The translations under genes and the position numbers were made by a program. Positions 1 through 5,038 of a stretch of 5,038 bases of DNA are shown here, piece after piece. Position 1 is the first letter of the stretch, and each line of letters begins with the position of its first letter. This DNA is from an uncultured Bordetella sp. GTDB lineage: Bacteria > Pseudomonadota > Gammaproteobacteria > Burkholderiales > Burkholderiaceae_B. The notes under the pieces are model-generated. The model saw nothing but the letters and a program-made list of their open reading frames with translations, was not told where the DNA came from and ran no database searches. The stretch spans positions 1-5,038 of the forward strand of contig CALGFL010000118.1 in the NCBI GenBank assembly GCA_937881145.1, written 5' to 3'.

Positions 1-964
1 TGGACTTACAGGACATGATGAGGCGAATCCAGGGCGACAGCACATAGGAAATGACCATGGGCCGCTTGTAGAGCGCGGCTTCCAGCGTGGCGGTGCCGCT
101 TGCGACGAGGACCGCGTCGGCGGCTTCCATCACCGACCACGCCACCGGCTGCGCGGCGGCTGCGCCCTGCCCGTCCCGGTCTTCGGCCATAACACAGCGC
201 AGATTGGGCACGGGGTATTGCGCCAGCAGGGCCTCGAACTCGGCGCGGCGCTGGGGGTTGACCATGGGCACGACGCAGAGCAGCTCGGGATCGCGGCGCA
301 TCAGGCCTTGGGCCGCTTGCAGGAACCGCGGCCCCATGAGGCGGATCTCCGAAGAGCGGCTGCCCGGCAAAATGGCCATCATGCGCGCCGACGCGTCTAC
401 ACCCAAACGCGCGCGCGCAGCGGCGCGGTCGGGTTTCATGGGTATGGTCTGCGCCAGCGGATGGCCCACATAAGTGACGGGGATGTTTTCCTTGCGGTAG
501 ATCTCTTCTTCGAAGGGAAACAGCACCAGCATGTGCGAGACGGATTCGCGAATTTTATGAATGCGTTCGTAGCGCCACGCCCAGATCGAGGGCCCCACGA
601 AGTGCACGGTGGGCGTGCCGGCCTGGCGCAGTTCGCGCTCCAGGCGCAGGTTGAAGTCGGGTGCGTCGATGCCCACGAAGACCGCAGGCGGTTCGTTCAG
701 CAGACGCTTTTTCGTGTCGTTATAAATGGACAACAGGCTGGGCAGGCGCTTTAAGGCGTCGACAAAGCCGAACACGGTCAGCGCATGCATGTCGTGCCAG
801 GCTTCGAAGCCCTGCTCCCGCATGCGCGGGCCGCCTATGCCCTCGATCGCAACGCCGGGAAAGCGCTGGTGCAGGCCGGCGATGACACGACCCGCCAGCA
901 GATCGCCGGACGGCTCGCCGGCCACCATGCCGATGGCGCGTGCGGCCGTGCAATGCAGGGTCAT
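1..964 (-). CDS. lpxB: Lipid-A-disaccharide synthase LpxB (partial, 3' end beyond window)
   Basis: Glycosyltransferase (GT19 family) that condenses UDP-2,3-diacylglucosamine with 2,3-diacylglucosamine 1-phosphate (lipid X) to give the beta-1,6 lipid A disaccharide; a peripheral enzyme on the cytoplasmic face of the inner membrane. The visible 321 residues show the family signatures in order: GEPSGDLL (16-23), GIGGPRM (42-48), GIDAPDFN (98-105), the SIWAWR block (126-131), FPFE (149-152), YVGHPL (165-170), LPGSRSSEI (199-207) and ASGTATLE (288-295). Family members run to about 380-395 residues, so roughly 60-75 C-terminal residues lie outside the window. The ATG at 964-962 overlaps the lpxA TGA in an ATGA junction. 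No clear Shine-Dalgarno precedes it, so initiation is probably coupled to lpxA translation. The last visible residues read MSCKS; I recall a tryptophan rather than Cys319 in relatives, but this is at the window edge and weak. Identification is secure. Confidence 0.97.
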   Translation of the reverse strand, partial: MTLHCTAARAIGMVAGEPSGDLLAGRVIAGLHQRFPGVAIEGIGGPRMREQGFEAWHDMHALTVFGFVDALKRLPSLLSIYNDTKKRLLNEPPAVFVGIDAPDFNLRLERELRQAGTPTVHFVGPSIWAWRYERIHKIRESVSHMLVLFPFEEEIYRKENIPVTYVGHPLAQTIPMKPDRAAARARLGVDASARMMAILPGSRSSEIRLMGPRFLQAAQGLMRRDPELLCVVPMVNPQRRAEFEALLAQYPVPNLRCVMAEDRDGQGAAAAQPVAWSVMEAADAVLVASGTATLEAALYKRPMVISYVLSPWIRLIMSCKS

Positions 965-1761
965 GGACGAATGATGCCGCGCCGGGAGCTTTCGACGAAC
1001 GCCAGCAGCGTCTGCAGGACGTCGTACGCTTCGGGCTCGGCCTGCATCTGCGAACGGAACTGGATGCAGGCCTCGTCGAGCGTCAGGCCGCGGCGATAGA
1101 GCGACTTGTATGCGTCGCGCAAGGCCGAGATGGCAATCGTGCTGAAACCGCGCCGCTTCAGGCCTTCGACGTTGATGCCCGCCGGACGGCAGGCGCCGTC
1201 GTTGCCCGAGGCAAGAACGAAAGGCGGCACGTCCTGCACCAGCGACGTGCCGCCACCCACCATGCTGTGCGCGCCGATCTTGCAGAACTGATGCACGCCC
1301 GTCATGCCGCCGACGATAGCCCAGTCTTGCACTTCGATGTGGCCGGCCAGCTGAACCGTGTTGGCCAGGATCGTGTTGTCGCCGATGCGGCAATCGTGCG
1401 CGATGTGCACGTAGGCCATGATCCAGTTGTCGCTGCCGACGACGGTCTTGCCGCCGTCCTGCACGGTGCCGGTGTTGAAGGTGGTGAACTCGCGAATGGT
1501 GTTGCGGTCGCCGATGATGAGTTCGGTGCGCTCGCCGTCGTACTTCTTGTCCTGCGGCATGCCGCCGATGGAGCAATAACGGTAGAAGCGGTTGTCGCGG
1601 CCGATCGTAGTGACGCCGTCGATGACGCAGTGCGGGCCGACATCGGTACCGGCGCCTATGGTCACGTCGGGTCCGATGACGCTATAGGGACCCACGTTCA
1701 CCGAAGGGTCAAGCTTGGCGGCGGGATCGACGATCGCGGTGGGGTGAATAATTCCGGACAT
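961..1761 (-). CDS. lpxA: UDP-N-acetylglucosamine 3-O-acyltransferase LpxA
   Basis: First enzyme of lipid A synthesis: it transfers an (R)-3-hydroxyacyl chain from ACP to the 3-OH of UDP-GlcNAc in the cytoplasm, as a homotrimer. The 266-residue protein (E. coli has 262) has an N-terminal left-handed beta-helix of hexapeptide repeats (about 1-185; for example IIHPTA, VNVGPY, VTIGAG, KIGAHS) and a helical C-terminal domain (about 200-266). Expected catalytic or binding residues are present: Asp71 of PQDKKY, His122 of HIAHDC, His141 of LAGHIE, Gln158 of VHQFC, and INVEGLKRR (196-204). The start is ATG at 1761-1759, whose first A is the last base of the fabZ TAA (TAATG). GGAAAG at 1770-1765 can serve as ribosome site. 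An in-frame alternative 9 codons upstream lies inside fabZ and is less likely. Compared with E. coli, the loop after SGN carries two extra residues and Asp188 replaces the ruler His191; the Gly173 equivalent is kept as Gly170. Confidence 0.97.
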   Translation of the reverse strand: MSGIIHPTAIVDPAAKLDPSVNVGPYSVIGPDVTIGAGTDVGPHCVIDGVTTIGRDNRFYRYCSIGGMPQDKKYDGERTELIIGDRNTIREFTTFNTGTVQDGGKTVVGSDNWIMAYVHIAHDCRIGDNTILANTVQLAGHIEVQDWAIVGGMTGVHQFCKIGAHSMVGGGTSLVQDVPPFVLASGNDGACRPAGINVEGLKRRGFSTIAISALRDAYKSLYRRGLTLDEACIQFRSQMQAEPEAYDVLQTLLAFVESSRRGIIRP

Positions 1762-2216
1762 TAGCTTTCCAGGCTGCGGATCGCGCACATGAGCGTGGCT
1801 TCAGCCACCTCCTGGCCGTCGACCAGGGCGAGACCCTTGTATTTGCAGATGGTGCGGCTCAGGCGCTCGGCCTGAACTTCCAGGCGCAGTTGATCGCCGG
1901 GCACGACGGGCTTGCGAAAGCGCGCGCCGTCCACGCCCACCAGGTAGTAGGCCGTCTTGCTGGTGTCCAGGGATTTGCTGCCGTCTTCACTGGCGAAGGA
2001 GAAGATGGCGGCGGCCTGGGCCATGGCTTCGACGATGAGCACGCCCGGCATTACCGGCAGATGCGGGAAATGACCTTCGAAGAAAGGTTCGTTGATCGAG
2101 ACGTTCTTGAGGGCCACGATGGATTTACCCGGCACCATTTCCAGAACGCGGTCGACGAGCAGCATCGGATAGCGATGCGGCAGCCGTTCCATAATCGCCT
2201 TGATGTCGAGTTCCAT
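1761..2216 (-). CDS. fabZ: 3-hydroxyacyl-[acyl-carrier-protein] dehydratase FabZ
   Basis: Hot-dog-fold dehydratase of type II fatty acid synthesis: it removes water from (R)-3-hydroxyacyl-ACP to give trans-2-enoyl-ACP in the cytoplasm. It draws on the same hydroxyacyl-ACPs that LpxA and LpxD use, so its place between lpxD and lpxA fits a role in balancing phospholipid against lipid A synthesis. The protein is 151 residues, the usual length. Visible signatures are [12 protein letters not shown] (12-23), [12 protein letters not shown] (48-59) with catalytic His49, and VEAMAQA (62-68) with catalytic Glu63; [12 protein letters not shown] (97-108) is the usual second conserved block. The ATG at 2216-2214 was chosen because it gives [17 protein letters not shown], the standard FabZ N-terminus, and is preceded by AGGAAAAG. 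A reading frame extends 18 codons further upstream without support. The gene ends with TAA overlapping the lpxA start by one base. Confidence 0.97.
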   Translation of the reverse strand: MELDIKAIMERLPHRYPMLLVDRVLEMVPGKSIVALKNVSINEPFFEGHFPHLPVMPGVLIVEAMAQAAAIFSFASEDGSKSLDTSKTAYYLVGVDGARFRKPVVPGDQLRLEVQAERLSRTICKYKGLALVDGQEVAEATLMCAIRSLES

Positions 2217-2223
2217 GCTGAGT

Positions 2224-2231
2224 CTTTTCCT
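2224..2231 (-). promoter_or_regulatory. Ribosome binding site of fabZ
   Basis: AGGAAAAG on the minus strand ends 7 bases before the ATG at 2216. It supports that start over the longer open frame, whose possible upstream starts have no comparable site at the right distance. Confidence 0.6.
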
Positions 2232-2252
2232 GAGTACGAGTTTGAAATTATT

Positions 2253-2271
2253 GTTGCCCCGCCATGGCAAC
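2253..2271 (-). repeat. Small inverted repeat in the lpxD-fabZ gap
   Basis: In the 76-base gap between lpxD and fabZ, the transcript can pair GUUGCC with GGCAAC around a 7-base loop. An AU-rich stretch (AAUAAUUU) follows, not a clean U-run, so it does not look like an intrinsic terminator, and the genes downstream are clearly part of the same cluster. The fold is weak (6 bp) and may be chance in GC-rich DNA. Confidence 0.3.
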
Positions 2272-2292
2272 GGCAGCGGCGAGGCACTGCGG

Positions 2293-3414
2293 TCAGCTCG
2301 CGCCGCCGCTTTTCTTTTCGAGCGTCCGCAAGCGCTTGCGCAGATCCGCCAAGTGGGGAATCACCGCGGCGTTGCGCTGCCATTGGGCGTGCTCCGAGTA
2401 AGGATACACGGACGTATAGTGCCCCGGCTTGGCGATGCTGGAGAAAATCCCTGTCTTGCCTGATACCGTCACATCGTCGGCGATCGTGATGTGACCGGCG
2501 ATGGCGGAGGATCCGCCGATGATGCAGCGCTCGCCGATGACGGCGGATCCGGCCACGGCCACACAGCCGGCGATGGCAGTGTGCGCTCCGATGCGCACGT
2601 TGTGCGCGATCATGATCAGGTTGTCCAGCTTGACGTCGTCGGCGATCTGGGTGTCTTCCAGGGCGCCGCGGTCGACGGTGGTGTTGGCACCGACTTCGAC
2701 GTCGTCGCCCAGCCTGACGCCGCCCAGTTGGGGAATCTTGCCCCAGGCGCCCTTGCTTCGCGTCGGGTCCGGCGCGAAGCCGAAGCCGTCGGCACCCAGC
2801 ACCACCCCGCTGTGCAAAATGGCGCGTGCGCCCACGGTTACGCCGTGATAGAGCGTGACGCGCGCATGCAGCCGGCAGTCCGGCCCCAGACTGGAACCTT
2901 CGCCGATGACGCAGCCCGGCCCCAAGATCGTACCGCGGCCGATGCGGGCGCCCGATTCGATCACACAATGCGGGCCCACGCTCACGCCGTCTTCAAGATG
3001 GGCATCGGCCGAGACCACCGCGGTGGGATGCACGCCGGCAGGCGGCAATGGCCGGCGTGCGGCGTCGAACCACTGTGCCAGGCGGGCATAGAGCAGATAA
3101 GGCTGGTCGCTGACCACCAGCGCGAAAGGCAGCGGCCCGTAGGGCTTGAGTAACTCGATGGCCTGCTCCGGCACGATGACCGCGGCAGCCTTGGTGCCCA
3201 GTAGCTGGGACTGATAGCGCTTGTTGGTGAGAAAGCTGATTTCGCTCGGACCGGCGCCCGACAGGGTGCCGATGCCGCAAACCCGGGGCAGGTTCACCCC
3301 TGCCCCGCCGGCCGGGCCCGGCTGCTCGATCCGCCAGCTCAGTCCCTGCGTATTTGCGCCCGCCAGGAGCTCATCGAGACTGGGGGCTTGCGCTGGATCC
3401 AATAAAACCGGCAT
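2293..3414 (-). CDS. lpxD: UDP-3-O-(3-hydroxyacyl)glucosamine N-acyltransferase LpxD
   Basis: Third enzyme of lipid A synthesis: it adds a second (R)-3-hydroxyacyl chain from ACP to the 2-amino group of UDP-3-O-acyl-GlcN, in the cytoplasm, as a homotrimer. The 373-residue protein has the three expected parts: an N-terminal uridine-binding domain (about 1-125, with the [10 protein letters not shown] block at 58-67), a left-handed beta-helix of hexapeptide repeats (about 126-335), and a C-terminal charged helix (about 345-369, ending [11 protein letters not shown]). Core motifs are [11 protein letters not shown] (206-216), [11 protein letters not shown] (242-252) and IAHNVRIG (269-276) with catalytic His271, equivalent to E. 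coli His239. The length slightly exceeds E. coli's 341 and is close to my memory of Bordetella LpxD. ATG 3414-3412 is the only plausible start: an in-frame TAG lies nine codons upstream at 3441-3439. No Shine-Dalgarno is visible; the ATG is preceded by TTTTTTC. The position equivalent to the E. coli chain-length residue Met290 is Gly322. Confidence 0.97.
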   Translation of the reverse strand: MPVLLDPAQAPSLDELLAGANTQGLSWRIEQPGPAGGAGVNLPRVCGIGTLSGAGPSEISFLTNKRYQSQLLGTKAAAVIVPEQAIELLKPYGPLPFALVVSDQPYLLYARLAQWFDAARRPLPPAGVHPTAVVSADAHLEDGVSVGPHCVIESGARIGRGTILGPGCVIGEGSSLGPDCRLHARVTLYHGVTVGARAILHSGVVLGADGFGFAPDPTRSKGAWGKIPQLGGVRLGDDVEVGANTTVDRGALEDTQIADDVKLDNLIMIAHNVRIGAHTAIAGCVAVAGSAVIGERCIIGGSSAIAGHITIADDVTVSGKTGIFSSIAKPGHYTSVYPYSEHAQWQRNAAVIPHLADLRKRLRTLEKKSGGAS

Positions 3415-3430
3415 GAAAAAACCGCGAGAC

Positions 3431-3448
3431 GATCGCCACTAGGCGATC
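3431..3448 (-). repeat. Perfect inverted repeat at the skp-lpxD junction
   Basis: GATCGCC and GGCGATC form a perfect 7-bp stem with a 4-base loop (UAGU in the transcript). It covers most of the 32-base gap between skp and lpxD and includes two of the three bases of the skp stop codon (TGA at 3449-3447). Six Ts follow nine bases later, immediately before the lpxD ATG. The distance from stem to T-run is too long for a standard intrinsic terminator; a role in mRNA stability or in lpxD translation is possible but inferred. Confidence 0.5.
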
Positions 3449-4019
3449 AATTCAGAGCCTTGATCACCTGGTCGGTGATGTCGACGCGCGGGTTGACTGT
3501 GACGGCGTCCTGGATGATCAGGTCGTAGTTCTGCTGTTCGGCGATCTGCTTGATAGCCGCGTTGGCCTTGGCGACGATGGCCGAGAACTCTTCGTTGCGG
3601 CGGCGATTGAAGTCCTCCTGGAACTCCTGGCGCTTGCGCTGCAGGGTCGCGTCGAGGTCGGAAAGCTGGCGCTGACGCGTCGTGCGGTCGGTGTCGGACA
3701 ACACCGGACTGTCTTTCTGGAACTGCTCGACCTTGGCGCGCAACTGGGAGGCCAGTTTCTGCAGGTCGGCGTCGCGCGTCTTGAATTCGGCCTCGATCTT
3801 GGCTTGCGCGGCCTTGGCCGGAGCCGATTCGCGCAGAATGCGCTCGGTGTTGACGAACCCGATCTTGGTGCCCTGGGTCGAGGCGGCCGTGGCCGGCGTC
3901 GTGGTCGTCGCGGCCTGGGCCGTACCCATGGCGGCCGAGCCGGCCAACAGCGCTGCGACCACAGCCATGGCGCCATGGCGCACGATGCGGGATTGGGTCA
4001 TGCGGACAAAATCAGACAT
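3447..4019 (-). CDS. skp: Periplasmic outer-membrane-protein chaperone Skp (OmpH family)
   Basis: Trimeric 'jellyfish' chaperone that binds unfolded outer-membrane proteins as they leave the Sec translocon and delivers them to the BAM complex in the periplasm. The 190-residue precursor has a signal peptide with a basic N-region (Arg11-Arg14), a hydrophobic core (about 17-32) and a probable signal peptidase I site after AQA (34-36). A Thr/Ala-rich stretch (37-50) leads to the OmpH domain (about 51-188): IGFVNTERIL (53-62) and then long charged, heptad-like helices (about 68-160) that form the tentacles, ending with YDLIIQDAV (165-173) and VDITDQVIKALN. The start ATG 4019-4017 was chosen because AGGTGAGAG lies just upstream; a second in-frame ATG at 4001-3999 has no such site but would also leave a usable signal peptide. 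The position between bamA and lpxD is the classical one for skp. Confidence 0.95.
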   Translation of the reverse strand: MSDFVRMTQSRIVRHGAMAVVAALLAGSAAMGTAQAATTTTPATAASTQGTKIGFVNTERILRESAPAKAAQAKIEAEFKTRDADLQKLASQLRAKVEQFQKDSPVLSDTDRTTRQRQLSDLDATLQRKRQEFQEDFNRRRNEEFSAIVAKANAAIKQIAEQQNYDLIIQDAVTVNPRVDITDQVIKALN

Positions 4020-4024
4020 TAAAA

Positions 4025-4033
4025 CTCTCACCT
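4025..4033 (-). promoter_or_regulatory. Ribosome binding site of skp
   Basis: AGGTGAGAG on the minus strand, with AGGTGA ending 8 bases before the ATG at 4019. It is the strongest Shine-Dalgarno in the window and decides the skp start in favour of the first ATG (protein beginning MSDFVRM) over the one six codons later. Confidence 0.7.
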
Positions 4034-4042
4034 GAAAGTACA

Positions 4043-4059
4043 TGCCGCATCAAGCGGCA
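4043..4059 (-). repeat. Stem-loop near the skp ribosome site
   Basis: TGCCGC and GCGGCA pair as a 6-bp stem with a 5-base loop (UUGAU in the transcript), about 10 bases upstream of the skp Shine-Dalgarno. On the minus strand a T-rich run (TTTCGTTTT) precedes rather than follows the stem, so it is not a terminator for the operon. On the opposite strand it is followed by As, which also rules out a terminator there. Confidence 0.4.
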
Positions 4060-4088
4060 AAAACGAAATCTGCCTGGAGCAGTATTGT

Positions 4089-4108
4089 GCCATGCCCGAA
4101 GGCATGGC
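4089..4108 (-). repeat. Stem-loop with cUUCGg tetraloop between bamA and skp
   Basis: The transcript reads GCCAUGCC-UUCG-GGCAUGGC: a perfect 8-bp stem closed by a C-G pair on a UUCG loop, a known extra-stable RNA tetraloop. It starts 18 bases after the bamA stop codon. No U-run follows (ACAAUACUGC), so it is not a canonical intrinsic terminator. Likely roles are 3'-end protection or processing of bamA mRNA, or partial attenuation before skp; all of these are inference. Confidence 0.65.
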
Positions 4109-4126
4109 CTTGATCGGTCAGCAAAA

Positions 4127-5038
4127 TCAGAAGGCGGTGCCCACCTGGAACTGGAAGGCTTCCTTGTTGTCGCCGGGCTTGGCATTGAGCGTTTTGCCCA
4201 CGGAAATCTGCAGCGGGCCGATCGGCGACTGCCACGACAGGCCAATACCGGCCGACATGCGCCAGGCGCAGGGATCGGTGACAGTGAACCCGTAAGCATT
4301 GGAGTAGGTCCCGCTGGAGCACCCGGTGCTGCCCTGGATCGAGCTGGTCGGTGCCACCTGGCCAGCATCGGCGAACAGGAACCAGCGCAGCGTGCCTTCG
4401 TGCCCGGCGCCCGGAACCGGCAAGTACAGCTGTACGTTGGCCGCCAGCATGCGCTGGCCGCCGAGGAAGTCGCCCGTGTTCTGGTCGCGCGGGCCCAGCG
4501 AGGAGGACTCATAGCCGCGCACCGAGCCCAGGCCACCGCCGTAGATGTCCTTGATCACCGGGAACGGCTTGCCGCCATAGGCGAAGCCGTAGTTGGCCAG
4601 GCCGTTGAAGGCCAGGGTGTACGAGCGGCTCAAGGGGATGTAGTACTGATGCTGCGCGCTGAACATGACGTACTTCAAGCCCGCCGTGCCAACGTCGGCG
4701 TTCAGCTTGGTATACGAACCGCGGGTCGGCGACAGCGCGCTGTCGCGCGTGTCTTTGGACCAACCGGTATTGAGGATGAGCGCGGTAGTGGTAGCGCCAT
4801 AGGTATTGACGTAATTCGAGTAGGCATACGGTGAATTGCTGCCGTACAGGCCGATAGTGTTGCGTTCGACGCTGGCGCCCAGGAAGAGACGGTCGGTATC
4901 GGTAATGGGCACGCCGAAGTTCAGGCCTGCGCCAAGGGTGCGGACCATGTACTGGCCCGAGTCGGCGAGCCAGGGGCGGGTCAGGCGGTAATAGAGCGAC
5001 ACCGTACGGCTGATGCCGTCCTTGGTGAAGTAGGGATC
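4127..5038 (-). CDS. bamA: Outer-membrane protein assembly factor BamA, C-terminal beta-barrel (partial, 5' end beyond window)
   Basis: Core subunit of the BAM complex (Omp85 superfamily), which folds and inserts beta-barrel proteins into the outer membrane. Only the last 303 residues are present, matching most of the C-terminal barrel; the signal peptide and five POTRA domains would lie to the right of the window. Visible signatures, numbered from the window edge, are GWSKDTRDSALSPTRGSY (92-109), a conserved BamA barrel block; YGGGLGSVRGYESSSLGPRD (166-185) with the VRGF/Y motif of loop 6 at 173-176; FLFADAGQV (220-228); RMSAGIGLSWQSPIGPLQIS (260-279); and the C-terminal beta-signal FQFQVGTAF ending in Phe. 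The open frame runs to the right edge without a start; a GTG at 5002-5000 is internal. Loop 6 is short and lacks the Cys pair seen in E. coli, while the next loop carries Cys240 and Cys257. Gene order bamA-skp-lpxD confirms the call. Confidence 0.97.
   Translation of the reverse strand, partial: DPYFTKDGISRTVSLYYRLTRPWLADSGQYMVRTLGAGLNFGVPITDTDRLFLGASVERNTIGLYGSNSPYAYSNYVNTYGATTTALILNTGWSKDTRDSALSPTRGSYTKLNADVGTAGLKYVMFSAQHQYYIPLSRSYTLAFNGLANYGFAYGGKPFPVIKDIYGGGLGSVRGYESSSLGPRDQNTGDFLGGQRMLAANVQLYLPVPGAGHEGTLRWFLFADAGQVAPTSSIQGSTGCSSGTYSNAYGFTVTDPCAWRMSAGIGLSWQSPIGPLQISVGKTLNAKPGDNKEAFQFQVGTAF

Noticed and set aside
940..1764. A 274-codon open frame on the plus strand opposite lpxA, plus other long plus-strand frames opposite lpxD, skp and bamA
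   Set aside because: They mirror strongly recognised minus-strand genes in GC-rich DNA, have biased compositions rich in Ala, Arg, Asp, Val and His, show no known motifs, and lack convincing ribosome sites. They are typical antisense shadows.
1762..1788. N-terminal extension of LpxA by nine residues
   Set aside because: It lies inside the end of fabZ, and the TAATG junction start gives the expected N-terminus (MSGIIHPTA) with a nearby GGAAAG.
2217..2270. N-terminal extension of FabZ by 18 residues, and a five-codon frame (MAGQQ) in the same gap
   Set aside because: The extension adds residues unlike FabZ, while [17 protein letters not shown] is the normal start and has its own ribosome site. 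The five-codon frame has no supporting signal.
4034..4062. Possible promoter before skp (TTGCCG ... TACTTT)
   Set aside because: The spacing between the boxes is only 14 bases and both boxes are poor; no sigma-E-like GGAACTT element is visible. Support is too weak to annotate.
4089..4108. Intrinsic terminator after bamA
   Set aside because: The stem is strong, but no U-run follows on either strand, and skp-lpxD-fabZ-lpxA-lpxB continue in the same direction.
1..5038. Mobile element, CRISPR, defence or other undescribed system
   Set aside because: All but the short gaps is accounted for by six conserved envelope genes in their classical order. No terminal repeats, transposase, repeat array or foreign-looking composition was seen.

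Overview
The window is a contiguous piece of a conserved Gram-negative outer-membrane biogenesis operon, read entirely on the minus strand. In transcription order (right to left) it holds bamA (3' part), skp/ompH, lpxD, fabZ, lpxA and lpxB (5' part). The high GC content (about 60-65% by eye) and the protein sequences suggest a betaproteobacterium of the Alcaligenaceae, Bordetella- or Achromobacter-like. Examples are LpxD starting MPVLLDP, the FabZ sequence and the BamA C-terminus ending in Phe. The species call is inference from remembered family sequences; no search was run.

Layout: 5038-4127 is the BamA beta-barrel C-terminal part (303 residues, 5' end cut by the window). It is followed by a 107-base gap with two stem-loops, one of them an 8-bp stem with a cUUCGg tetraloop. 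4019-3447 is skp, a secreted periplasmic chaperone. A 32-base gap with a hairpin that overlaps the skp stop leads into lpxD (3414-2293). A 76-base gap leads into fabZ (2216-1761). The last three genes are packed tightly: fabZ and lpxA share one base (TAATG) and lpxA and lpxB overlap by four bases (ATGA), which suggests translational coupling. lpxB runs off the left edge at base 1 after 321 codons.

How the genes work together: LpxA, LpxD and LpxB catalyse committed early steps of lipid A synthesis. FabZ dehydrates the same (R)-3-hydroxyacyl-ACP pool that LpxA and LpxD use, so it competes with them for substrate. Skp escorts unfolded outer-membrane proteins across the periplasm to the BAM complex, whose core is BamA. 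The cluster therefore couples LPS synthesis with outer-membrane protein assembly.

No mobile element, CRISPR array, tRNA or rRNA was seen, and no stretch over 300 bases lacks a gene. I found no previously undescribed system. The points worth a second look are the acyl-chain 'ruler' positions of LpxA and LpxD, intergenic RNA hairpins, the missing Shine-Dalgarno of lpxD, and a cysteine pair in a predicted BamA surface loop.
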